From NCBI GenBank assembly GCA_015680685.1, contig MNCI01005291.1, forward strand, positions 384,934 through 448,933: a stretch of 64,000 nucleotides of DNA, in the 5' to 3' direction. Source of the stretch: Gnetum montanum (lineage: Eukaryota; Streptophyta; Gnetopsida; Gnetales; Gnetaceae). The notes under the pieces were generated by a model that saw only the letters and a list, made by a program, of their open reading frames with translations, was not told where the DNA came from and searched no databases. A program made the position numbers and the translations under genes. Shown here piece after piece: positions 9,855 through 20,894 of this stretch; position 1 is the stretch's first letter, and each line of letters starts with the position of its first letter.

Positions 9855-11836
9855 ATGCCTCTCCTACAAGACTATGATAATGTCACATCTAGTGAGGTAG
9901 TTCATTAGAGAACCAACGAATTATATGATAATGAAGATTGGAGTACGCAATCCAAGGTGGAGGTTTCTTATAAACATAAACAATGGCAACATCATCCCAA
10001 CACATGAAAGCATAACTTACTCGATGACGATGAACCCCTACTGGCCACTACAATCCTAACGCAAAAACAAGAGGTTGTTCAAATCTCCCATAGGCATCGT
10101 AAAGAGAGCCGCCTACCCAGGCTCGATTTAAAAAAATTCCCCAATTTCTCAAGAGGCTATGACTTAGATCTGCAACAACATTTACAAGCCTTCTATGATG
10201 CCTGTGCATGGAACAACATTGATAATAGTTGGCAAAAACTCAAGCTCTTTCCTATGACACTCATTTGCCAAGAAAAAGTATGGTATAGATAGTTAAAACC
10301 AAATTCAATACGACGTTGGCCAACAATGGTAGAACTCTTTAACAAAAGATATCAAACCTACGCAAGAGTGTCAGCCTTGAGGAAGCAAATCCAAGAGTGC
10401 AAAAAAGCACAACATGAACCCTTGGACATGGCCTTAGAAAGATATTATGCACTGTTCATCAATTGTCCAGGCCATGAGTTCTCCAAAGAAAGGCTAATGT
10501 ACCATATCATTGATGGGCTTCATGATGAAACAAGAGAGACCCTAGGGATGTATGCCTAAGGACAACTATACGAACTACAAACCGATCAATTCCAAGAGCT
10601 TATTAAGTGGTTAGCAAAAGAAGAAGGAGAAATGGTTAGATGGAAGAGTGTTGAAAAACATCAATGGGACCAAAATATCAACTTAGCAGAGGTCCATAAT
10701 CACAAAAAGGAGAAATCAACCTATCTCAAGGAGGAAGAACCATCTTTGCTAGTACAAAAATCATTAGATGAAATTGAGGCAAAGATCAATAAGATGCTAG
10801 AATGGATGCATAAAAAGTGTGGGGAATATATCAATATTATTGAAGATAGAGTTTTGACAACCTGAGAAGTAGGAAAAAATATCATTAGACAATCAGAAAG
10901 AAGGGATGAGGAAAATAAGAGCTCAACTGCCAATCACATGTATGAATGCAACATTTTCCTGTATGATCACCCCAAGGGCCAATTTCCAATCTTGTTACAT
11001 TCATATGAGCATTGGGGAAGCACATTACACCCAAATTTCATACAAAGATATTGTGTTCAATCATAGTGGCAACAATCCTAGTTGTGGGGGAAGCCACCCC
11101 TAAACAGGAGACACCCTTCGTATCATCTGAATCCAAATGCTTATCTAGTCCAACATCCTATTTCTCCAATTGGGTCAACATACTCTATATCACCGCATTA
11201 TCATTCTCCTCAATACTATTAGCCCATGTCCTCAACACAACCACTGCCTTTTGTACCTTACACTTCTCCTAAATTTCAACATTCTCATCCTTTCCCTCCT
11301 ACATCGCCACCAACTGTTAATGAAGTGTCTGCACCATAGTAACAACCCATGAACATTACTTGTGCTACTATTTCTAGAAAAAGTGAGAGACATCCTCAAC
11401 ATTGAAGGTGTCCCTTCTTTAGGCATGACTATAGGAGGGACAATACAGTTCCAAGGCCATTGCATTCTCCAACTCAGCACAAGTCCAACACTGTGGTGCA
11501 TCCTTCTCTTCGAACCCAATGCCTCATGTTACTTCATCAGGGCCATCAATTAACACTCCAAAAACCATATGGCCCAATTAATATAGCCATGGAGGGCAAC
11601 ATTTTGATCCTTGCATACCATCTTACGGTCTCAAGTATCATAGTGGATCAACTCTTTACCTGGAAATCACATCTTATAAATTTCCCCACTATGCTTACTA
11701 TAATCAGGTGTGTGAACCCTGATGGGGTAAGTATGACCAAGTTTTGATATTTTCAACATGCAAGGATCCTCATTTTTCATTTATTAATCCTTACCATGCT
11801 CAACCGTTTAGTTATGGGGAATATCCCTCATTCTAA
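9855..11836 (+). pseudogene. gag: Family A Gag, Athila/Tat-like, broken
   Basis: ATG at 9855 (MPLLQDYDNV). The retrotransposon Gag domain is clear around 10100-10560: KLKLFPMTLICQEKVWY, then RRWPTMVELFNKRY, LRKQIQECKKAQHEPLDMAL and the LIDGLHDET-like end, the order seen in Athila/Tat capsid proteins. A charged helical region follows (10632-10865). The C-terminal third (about 11090-11830) is rich in Pro, Tyr, His and Ser (HPYHLNPNAYLVQHPISP) and ends with NPYHAQPFSYGEYPSF. Stops and one or two frame changes break it. No protease domain follows. An antisense copy of the Pro/His-rich tail lies at 25000-25830. Confidence 0.8.
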
Positions 11837-13732
11837 TAACAAGCAGGATTAATAAATATTTTTCATTCTCTTTAATTTTACAACTTTTTATTTTGCAACA
11901 TCATTATACTTTCTCATTTCTTTATGTGATTGTTTGTTTTGTTTTTATTTTTGTCTTTGTTTATTGTTTTTGTTTTATTAGATTCATCACCTAATAAGTG
12001 CTCATGATGGTGGTATGAACTGTATTCTATTGATTGCTAATGTTTGGTTTTTACCTTTGAGTTATAATGTTGATACTGAGGTATGGTTCTTTTGATATAA
12101 TAGGCAATGAGTCCACATCATCCATGCATCCATGAATTTCTATGGTCTCTCTTGGCTTGGAACTATGCAGTCTCCTTCTCTAATAATAAAACTATTAACG
12201 AATTAGTGACTGGGCATTTCTCAAACTAAAGAAGGACTCAAGGACTAAAAAGGGTGTGACTTCAAAGGGATTTGATGCATTTGTGCTGGCTATTCTCTTG
12301 GGTGCTTGGATTTTTTCTTCTTGAGTTTTCCTTACCATTCCAACATTGCTCCATTATTGGGAAGTTGAGCCAATAAAAATAAGTCTTTGCATGGTGTGGT
12401 TCTCACGCAAAAAAGAAAAAAAAACACAACACACAAAAAATAGTGAGAATTCAAAGCACACCCCTTAGAAAAAATAATCATATGGGATACAAGCACTGGT
12501 TATGGAACTAAAAAAACATGTTTCCTCTAGCTAAGGCCCTCTCTTGCTTCCTACTTTTCCCTTTCTCATTTTCTCGGAATGGTGGTGACTCTTTGGCGGA
12601 AGCATTCTTGTTACTTCAAGTGGATGGATTGGCCAAGTGTATTAATTTAAAGTCACTAGATGTGGATTGTTTGAGGCTAGATTTGGAATGAGATCTACTT
12701 AGTCACATTAACCATAAATACACAAGGGGCTGTACACCACCTTGTTCTTGGGATTCCATTCCATTCTCTTCTCCCCATCATTCTTTCTCCATTTTTCACT
12801 TCATTGCTGGTTGTATCAATAGTCTATATTTTGGTTGATGCATTTTTTTCTCTTTGGTAAATTCTTGTGGTTAAGACTTTAACTCTTGCTTCCAAATGAC
12901 ATTTCCAGAGCTTACGGACTCTTTGAATGTAAGTTTGTCAGGGCATCAAGGGCATGAGCCTGCTTTGGGGAGGACCCACTAGCATTCCTATTTGGTGCAC
13001 CGATTAACATATTTCCCTTAAACATTGCTGCAATCAACATTTTTTTTGTTCATTCCCATCTTTGACATCCATTTTATCAGCATTTTCGTTGTTTCTTTTT
13101 CTCCATATTTCTTATTCCTTATATTTTTCCATTATATCGCTACCGTAGGATCGATCTTAGTCGTGGGGACCCTGGTCCAATTTTTTCAATTTTCCTAACC
13201 CCTACACCATGGGTAGTCACCAATGTTATATCTCTAGAATTTGTATTAGCCATATCACAACTTAGGCAATGGACCTTACATCGAAGCAAGGTATCAACTA
13301 TATTATGATTTACTTATCCTTGCTCATATGTGATTGTGTTGTGTGTGCAGATGGTAATCATACAGTAATGGACTGGATCTGGAGAAAACACTCAAGATGG
13401 ACTGGTGCTAGAATAGTTGTGCAAGGAACAAGACTGATGGCGTGGTTATAGATGGACAATGGAAGGCACAATCCTGGCATCGGTATTAACACGTCTTTTT
13501 CTTTTCTCTCTCTCTCTCTCTTCTCTCTCACCTACCAAATAAGGCTGGATGTCAATTGTGTATAATGTTCATTTTTGTAGTCATGAACACTAATATTGTC
13601 ATGTATTGTAATGATTGATCCATTCACACGTCATCCCATTCACCATTAGTTGTCATTCAAGTCAATAATCCCATACCTTCCCAATATTTTGTAAGGAACT
13701 CAAGGATGAGTTTTCATTTAGTCATGGGGGTA
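11837..13732 (+). other. Family A interior without pol, with a CT microsatellite
   Basis: Noncoding, AT-rich. It contains the 12370-13010 segment shared with 1484-2300 and with the inverted piece at 24094-24480, and a pyrimidine microsatellite, (CT)n-like, at about 13500-13531. A short exon-like stretch with TGTGTGCAG before ATGGTAATC near 13340-13350 suggests a decayed extra ORF but cannot be proven. It ends with ATGGGGGTA, a weak polypurine tract, before the 3' LTR. Confidence 0.6.
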
Positions 13733-14525
13733 TGATGAGCCACGATATCACGTACATGATATCGCATCCGCCACATGATATCGCATACGCGATATCGTGT
13801 CCTACCTCATCTTCTGTAAATAAGAGGTGGTGCCCTTGGTTCCATATAATTAGGCTTAGACCCTTAGCCAGATTCTTGCAGTTTTGTTATTCTAGAGTTA
13901 GAATTATTTCTATGTGTCTATAGTAGGAGTCATAGAGTGAACAGATCTTTATTTGAGCAATTTGTACCTAAGAACAATTTTGTGTACGGCAATAAAGACA
14001 AACTTTATGATAAACCTTATAGCATACAAAATAGATTAATTAGTGTTAATTATTATTTAATGCTTTCCTAGTTAAGTAATATCTCTCTCAACCTTCAACC
14101 CCCTTAGTTAAATACACTCAGTATGACCGCTTCGAGCATGTGTGTAGCACATGGTAACCCAGTAACGATTAGTGTTTGGTAATCTCAGTAGCATTGCACT
14201 GGTTTAGGATGTGTACAGAAAGTGGGAATGGATACTAGTGTAACTTAATTAATGAATAGTTAATGTAAGTTAGCCACTTAGTTCTCTCTCCCTCTCCTTT
14301 ATTAGCAGAAAACATAAACAATACAAAAGCTATAAAAATCATATACCTCAAGCTTACTTAACCATACAACCGTGACAATACAAGTAAGTTTGGGAAGACA
14401 ATGAACTACGATCTACAAGTAACTGTCTAGATATCACAACTAGTCCATCTACGGAGTTCAACCAGATCATGTGTGAAATGCTCATATTCATATGGTTGAG
14501 TGTAGGGGTACCTCGCCACTCATCA
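13733..14525 (+). repeat. Family A 3' LTR
   Basis: Pairs with 8880-9713. The TATA box has changed to TGTAAATA (13815-13822) and the terminal palindromic block is shorter by roughly two units. Another short gap lies at the place of TTAGGAACATTTAGAAC of the 5' LTR. Confidence 0.88.
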
Positions 14526-16212
14526 ACTATGGTTGCAGCAAACTCTTAACTATACTCATGATGATGAAAACAAGATTAAGGCTTGGTCTTGTCAAAAAGG
14601 CTTTGGTAAGGAAATTGTATAGGCACCAATAATTGAAAATGGAAAGAAGTGGAGAATTAAAAATGATGCAATAAGTGATCAAGGGTTTTATCATAAAAAA
14701 CATCAAATACATAATCTAATGAAAGAGAACCTAAGGATGAGGAGGTACTTCATGATAGTGAACCTCATCTTAAACTTCATTAATCTTCTCTTCTCACCCA
14801 CAAGCAAGATAAGTCAAGGTAAGTTTCCATCTCTTTTCTTGCTAGTTAATTGTTTGTGTCTTGTCTAGATCAGAAAACTATTGGGATAATTGTTTGATAC
14901 ATTTGGTTTATGAAAATATGTAGTGTAGCACTTGTATTAATTTCCTTGGATCATTATCTTGTAATACATTTTAGTTTTCCTTTTGTTTTGTTTTCAATCT
15001 TGTTCAATCTAAACTTCTTGTGATGATCTACCTCTAAGGTCATGTCCTTTAGGATATTTTTGTCATTTATGAGATAAGATAAGCTTTTGAATATTCTATC
15101 AATATAATTGATTGGAGACCTTAGTCTTCACATTTGATCTTAATGTTGAACTATATTTGTAGTGCTTTAGTAATTTACAATGTTTACAAGTTGATCTTAA
15201 AGGCCCAAGAAGAGCTAAATATATGTAGGAGGAGTCTATTCCTCATTATCCATCATCATCTTAAAGGTCACCAATGTAGGGGAAGTATTTTAAGACTTTA
15301 GCCAATAAACACTCAAACAACAAAATATCACAACATGAGTAAGGATTCATGTCATGCAAGGGTATGGTATAGTATTCAAGGTAAAAGTAGGATTAACTCT
15401 TGGTTAAGATTCCATATAGAAATTTTACCATTATGATATCCTTTGGTTACTATTTAAGCTTCACTTGGCTAATTTTTGGGTATTCACTTATTTTGGGAAT
15501 TTACCCTTCTTCATGAGAATTTATTTTTACAAGTGTATCCTTTCTTCCTTATCATTCAATACCTTCATGATGCTTTCATAAGTGTTGAGTACTAATGAAA
15601 TGATGACATATTTGTCTTGCTTATGAGTTATTGGACAAGTTACTAGATCCTAAATTTTTTTGTTCTGAAAAGGGGAAGCTCCTACCTTAATTTGCTAAGA
15701 GAATATCTTGAGATATAATCTTTAATGTGATAGTTGCTTCAAGATGATGGACCACTTTCTTCAAGATGATCTATCTTTAGGCTTTTGAATTTAAGTTTAT
15801 TAACTAAATGCTTTCTACTAAATCATATATGTATTAGTTGTGGGTTGTTCTGTCTAACTTGGTTTTTGATTAGAAAAGGATAGATCTTAATGAATTAAAA
15901 ACAACATAAAAATTCAATGTTTAAGGTTGTATCTTTTCACTTGATAGTATATTTAGCATGCTATGAATTTTGTGACTATGGTATGGCTACTTTTTAGCAA
16001 AGGAAAAAAATTGATTTTTTAGGTTATACTTTTGGAATGTTGTTCTTTTACAATATATATTTATGATAGTCTTCATGTTCTTTATCCTCTTTGTTGTTGT
16101 TCAAAAAGGAGGAGAGTAGTATGGTTATATTTGTATGATCACAAACCCATTTATTTGTATGATCACTAACCAATTTTCTTAAGTTTTGAACATCACCACA
16201 AAGGGGGAATAT
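14526..16212 (+). other. Copia interior downstream of gag, noncoding
   Basis: About 1.7 kb of AT-rich DNA with no convincing protein on the plus strand. Its last 200 bases (AAAAAGGAGGAGAGTAGTA, then TTCTTAAGTTTTGAACATCAC) match the corresponding part of the antisense copia at 32046-32150, so it is a conserved part of the family rather than random sequence. Confidence 0.6.
16198..16212 (+). promoter_or_regulatory. Copia polypurine tract
   Basis: CACAAAGGGGGAATAT sits directly before the 3' LTR at 16213; a run of this kind primes plus-strand DNA synthesis in LTR elements. The antisense copia has a similar tract at 32046-32060. Confidence 0.8.
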
Positions 16213-17393
16213 TGTGGACATTTTGGTGTGTAAAAATGTTAAATAAAATGGAGTCAAATGTTGTTTTTATGGTTGTGTGGTTTTTGTGTTTGTAGAACAA
16301 TGTACATGGGAAACTAAGATGAGATAAAGGCTACATTGATGACAAGGAATGAACTAGTTTAGAGCTCAAAGGAGAAGGTCATCCACAAGATCTCAAGCAA
16401 ATATGCACGAATTTAAAAAATGTGGACAAGGACCAAAGAACTCTTAAATAAAGTTATCACCATTAAATCATGCAAAAGTTCAAGGTGATGAACAAGGAAC
16501 AAAGAATTCATCATGCAAAGGAAGGTGAAAAAAGACATCTCCTAGAAATACTAAACATCTTGGTAGAATTAAAGGATGCATAGGGAAAGACATCTTTGTC
16601 AAATAGTAGACATATTTCATCAAGCAAAGACATCTTCACTAGATAAAGACATCTTTGTAGAATAAAGACTAGCTTTCTAGAATAAAGACAAACGTAGAAA
16701 GATGTCTTAGGCATGAAGAAGACATCTTCCATAATCATTAGCTAGCCATTTCATGAGTTCCAAGATGGATTTGGAAACGTGGTAACTATAAGAAGACATC
16801 ATACTCATTGGGAAATGTGCAAGCTCTTGTACAAGCATTATGTAATCATTTGTCAATCATTGTAATCATTGTTTGTCCTCATTGTATTTTTCATTTGTTC
16901 ATTGTAAAGTGTGTTGTAGCTCAAAGTGCAAGGATCAGCAAACTAAGTTGCACTCATCCCTTGTAGTTTTAGTTCTCCCTTGTTGCCCTATAGGGTGGAT
17001 GTGCTTCGTACAAGAAGGCATCTTACTTGAGCTTGTTTGGATCCTATAGGATTAAGTGTTGGGGTAGCACCATAACACTTTAAAGAAGAGCTCAAGATTG
17101 TAAAGGTTGTGGAAGCATAGAAATCACATTCTAAGCTTGTTGAAACCTTTCAGGGTTAAGTGGTTAATGTAGCGTCACAACACTTCAAAGCAGGGCTTAG
17201 AGATTGTACAAGGTGTGGTACCCTTCAAACCACATTTGAGAGCAACAAAGTCTAGAGGTGTGCTTGCAATCTACACTTCCAGTGTGGACTACCCAAGTTG
17301 GGATACCATGTTAAATTTGGTGTATGTTCTTTTCCAAAGAAATTTCAATTTGGGAAACTTATTCATCCCCACTTCTAAGTTCAACAATCCACA
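16213..17393 (+). repeat. Copia 3' LTR
   Basis: It starts TGTGGACATTTTGG and ends AATCCACA; the CCATT duplication follows. It aligns with the 5' LTR including the AAGACATCTT cluster (16525-16735) and the GTTGCCCTATAGGGT region near 16981. Confidence 0.88.
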
Positions 17394-17398
17394 CCATT

Positions 17399-17939
17399 AC
17401 TATATGTAGACTAGTCTACTATTTCTTTTGAGGACTTTACATTACTATTATTGAGTAATTTATTAATGTTATCATTTATAAGCACATGAGTATGATCATT
17501 TTGAGCATAATATATTAATGCTTGGTAATCCTTATAGTGGATACATGGTACAACTAGTAGTATACACTTAGTAATCTAGTAGTGTTAATACAATTTAGAA
17601 TGTATATAGTAAATAGAAATAGATACTCCATGTTAGTATAGTTAATTAGGAAATTAATTAATTAATTCGATCATTAAAATTTTATTTAATCACCTCGTAG
17701 TTAGGAGAAGATAATAATAAAATAATCATAAAAACAAACATCTCATGCCTTAACCATACTTAACCATACACACAATTGAAACACAAGTGTATATTAAGAA
17801 GACAACAACTTGTAACTACACAAATCACTACATAAGGATATTAGAAAATTAGGTAACTAAGTCTACAAAATTCAATCGGATCGCTGGTGAATGCTTGTGA
17901 TTCATATCATTCAACATATAGGGTACTTATTGCTCATCA
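17399..17939 (+). repeat. Family C LTR, right part
   Basis: Continuation of the LTR broken at 6259. It aligns with the second half of the family A LTR (GGTAATCC, TTAATTAAT, CAATCGGATC) and ends TTGCTCATCA. The 5 bases before it (17394-17398, CCATT) are the copia target duplication. Confidence 0.65.
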
Positions 17940-17944
17940 ATATA

Positions 17945-18480
17945 GAACATCATTAGAATGTCTTTATTTTGATAATCTTGCCTCAATTCTATTTCTAATA
18001 TCTTTATCAATTTCACCATCTAATTGGAGGATTGATCCTAAGGAGCAAAAATTTTTGTAGTATGATATTTTTAATTAAATTATCATTTCTATTTCACCAT
18101 TCTTTATGTTATTATTAAAATTATATTCCATATATTCCATCTTACTTCTTGTAATTTTTAAGACTTTTGATTTTATAGCATGTCTCCACTTTTGCATGTT
18201 AGTAGCAATAATTTCTTAAGTTGTATTTACCAATATAATATTAGATGTAAATAGCATATACTAAGGAATTTCATCTTATATTTCTTTTCTTAATTCATTC
18301 ATAATAATGAAAAATAAGTATGGCCTAAGTGCAAATCCTTGATGTAGATCTACTCTGACCAAAAAATTAGATGTTATTCCATAAGTTGTTAGAATTTTAG
18401 TTTTAGCTCCTTAATACATTTTTTGAATCACTTTAATATATTTGTGAAGGAGGTTTTTACTCCAAAATATTCATATTATG
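17945..18480 (-). pseudogene. LINE reverse transcriptase fragment, antisense
   Basis: Reading the minus strand from about 18480 down gives KYIKVIQKMYxGAKTKI, then VRVDLHQGFAL, PYLFFIIMNELRKEI, a decayed catalytic box LFTSNIILV and finally SLGSILQLDGEIDKDIRNRI. This is the order of the plant non-LTR reverse transcriptase palm and thumb (normally GLHQGSALSPYLF, FADDIVLI, YLGSILQxDGEID), probably the RTE or a related clade. The FADD catalytic box has become FTSN, so the copy cannot be active. Reverse transcriptases of this class prime on nicked target DNA. Only about 180 codons remain; the 5' part and the 3' tail are missing. Confidence 0.82.
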
Positions 18481-19339
18481 AAGCTTTTGGAGAGAGTAAT
18501 ATAGTAGCATTTTAAACTTATTTGTAATAAAGTATAAATAATTTGGTAAGTATCATTCATATAAGGTTTAATCATAATACAAATAATTATAATGTTTTTA
18601 AAAATAATATGTAAAAGATGATTCATTGGAATCATGACTTCACATGAACATAACTTCTAGCTTTAACTCTTAACATTATGTCCTTTAATTCAATTCCAAC
18701 TCCTTTAATTCCTAATCATGTTATTAATATTTCCCAAAGTCCTCTTGGTTTGAGAGCTCCAATTCATGATTTCAATTTTAGTGGACAATTTTGAGCAATA
18801 AAATTCTAATTAGACTATATATCTTGGGGTGTAGCTATATTACAATTATTTCAAGGTTCCAAAGGCTTCCAATATTAGATAGAAATCATACAATAATAAA
18901 GGAAAAATCAACTATAGTTATCATTAAATTGTTTGGATTCTCTTAATAAAATCCATGATAGAGCCTCTTCCATTTCTAACATCTTAGGACATGTTTAGTT
19001 ACCTAATTCTCCAAGTACTACATCAATAGATTCCACTCATTATATTTAGAAAATTACTTAGTTTTACTTAATTCTATATAGGTTAATCTAAATTAATCTT
19101 CATATTCATGTTGGGTCCACTAGTTTTGTTGTTTTTTTTTTAAATTCTATTTAGATTTCACCAATTGATGTGTAGGATACTCAAATTTGTGAGTTCTTGA
19201 ACTTAACATCTTCACCAATTCAACATCTCTAGATTTACCTAGCCAAACAAGCCTTTAGGGATCCCTCCTTAGCTCATGCTCTTAATGTAATACTTCATCA
19301 CCAAACTACATGTGAATGAGGACACACCTACAAATCCAT
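18481..19339. other. AT-rich spacer, unidentified
   Basis: No ORF above noise and no repeat matched within the window. It may hold the diverged upstream part of the LINE (on the minus strand), but no domain can be read. Confidence 0.4.
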
Positions 19340-19731
19340 GAGTCTTGGTTGTATTAACTACATTGATGTAGTAACATCAATGCAACAGTGATGCATGGTT
19401 AGCTTCTTCAATGCAATAACATTGATGCAAGTGCAATAAATGCCTATATAAATGTATGTACCCACCACATTTATGACACTATTAGGTCCATAACATAATT
19501 AAATGTTTGTAATGTCTTTTCATAAAAGTTAAAATTTATCACTAAGTACGAGTAAGGTGAACCAAGTGAATTATACAAAGTCTTATTCAAATTGTTATGT
19601 ACTTGAATATATTTTCATAAGGACAATAGATCAAGATCCATTTTCTTGCATTGTAGCACTTGATATTAGTTTAATAATTTTCTTAATTGTAATTTAACTT
19701 TAATTATTATTTTAATTTGTAAGCAATTTTA
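19340..19731 (+). repeat. Second family C LTR fragment, cut by chromovirus
   Basis: It aligns with 5980-6259: ACATTGATGxAGTxACATCAATGCA-like start, ATAAATG-ATGTACCC, GCATTTATGACA. It includes an unoccupied version of the copia target (ATCCATT, about 19637-19643). It stops where the chromovirus LTR begins at 19732. Confidence 0.6.
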
Positions 19732-20534
19732 TGAGGACATCACCCAGCCCATGTCTAAACCTCAATATGCTTGTGCATAGATGTTTGTGTGTTGTTGTGT
19801 TTGTCTTGTACTTTTGTTTTGTTGATGATGATCTTAGGGTATTTTGACATTTTTTGAGTGTTTTGGACCTATTTTGATGACTTTAGGATGTTTTTGGGAC
19901 TATGTGGACCCTTTTAGAGGTTTTCAGAGGTTCCAAACCTTAAAAAAAGCATCTTTAACTTTGACCTTGGTAGGATAGTCGTCTACATTGATAGTTAGAT
20001 GTCTATACTTCATATTAGATGTCTTCTATTTTTCATAAACATCTTAGCTAAGATGTATACTATAAGATGTCTACTATGATACCTATGCACTTGGGAAAGA
20101 CATATCTTATTTCTCAAAGACATCTCCTTTGGATTTTAAAGGATATTAACTTGAATGATCAATGGGTGAAAAGATGAAGAGATAAGGAAAAAATATATAA
20201 ATAGACCTCTTAGGCCTTTATTTTGATTAAGAGATTAAAAAAGAGAGATACTAGAGGAAGAGAGAGAGTCTGGAGCAAGTGAGAGAAGACTAGAGATAGA
20301 TAGAGTCTTGGAAAGGTGCATTGATCATCATCCATGTGAGTGTGTGTTTCTTTGACCGAGTCTATGAGAGTTGGATGGAATCTCTTATCTATCCTTGGGA
20401 ATTATGCTTCATTTCAGCTATGATTTCTCAATTTGATCAAGAATAAAGCTTTGATTTTCCTTTTGTTATTCAAATTTTCAATTTTGCAACTTTGAGAAAG
20501 CTTGGATTGTGAAATTCATGAGAGCTCCTCATCA
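19732..20534 (+). repeat. Chromovirus 5' LTR
   Basis: It starts TGAGGACATCACCCAGCCC and ends CTCCTCATCA; the start aligns with TGAAGAGATAACCTAGCCC of the 3' LTR. A TATATAAATA box lies at 20194-20203. A cluster of AGATGTCTT-like motifs occupies 19975-20130, similar to the cluster in the unrelated copia LTR. Confidence 0.8.
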
Positions 20535-20537
20535 GAT

Positions 20538-20551
20538 TGGTATTAGAGTAG
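20538..20551 (+). promoter_or_regulatory. Chromovirus primer-binding site
   Basis: TGGTATTAGAGTAG shortly after the 5' LTR; a drifted form of TGGTATCAGAGCAG, complementary to initiator Met tRNA. Confidence 0.75.
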
Positions 20552-20894
20552 TTTGGAATTAAATACAATTGCATTCAAGTGGATAATTATCATCTCAATT
20601 ACAAAGAGTCACTCCAAATTCTCAAGCTTGGATGAATTCTATCTTGCTACTTGTTTTGCTTATCCTTGGATTTTAAAATTTCCCTTTTATTTCTAAGTTT
20701 GTCATATATTTCAAAAATTGGAAGATTAGTATGGAATTGGACATCCATTGGCTTTTAATAGCTAGGGTTTGAAGACATTATACTCATTTCTCTTAAGATC
20801 TATGAATTTCTTGTCTTATTTCTTGAGAAATCTTTAAAATTTCATCTTTCCTTGCAAATTTTTGTGAAAATTACCTTTTAGATCAATTTCCATC

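Larger units (their letters stand above)
8880..14525 (+). mobile_element. Ty3/gypsy family A element, gag-only, nested in copia
   Basis: Element of 5,646 bp with LTRs 8880-9713 and 13733-14525, each starting TGATGAG and ending CTCATCA, a perfect 7-bp terminal inverted repeat. Flanks are ACTAA (8875-8879) and ACTAT (14526-14530), a 5-bp duplication with one change. The interior holds a primer site, an Athila/Tat-type gag and then about 1.9 kb of noncoding DNA; protease, RT and integrase are absent. Apart from a 30-40-bp indel in the terminal palindromic repeats the two LTRs look some 90-95 percent identical by eye, making this the youngest datable insertion here. Confidence 0.88.
6260..17393 (+). 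mobile_element. Ty1/copia gag-only element, complete with LTRs
   Basis: Element of 11,134 bp including a nested gypsy. Terminal LTRs 6260-7424 and 16213-17393 both start TGTG and end CCACA. The host duplication is CCATT at 6255-6259 and again at 17394-17398. Internal order is a Met-tRNA-type primer site, a gag of the UBN2 type with a CCHC knuckle, about 1.7 kb of noncoding DNA and a polypurine tract. Without the nested element the interior is only about 3.1 kb and I find no protease, integrase or RT, so the element is non-autonomous. The LTRs differ at many sites and by indels, so the insertion is old; the nested family A element (8880-14525) is younger because its own LTRs are much more alike. 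Confidence 0.9.
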
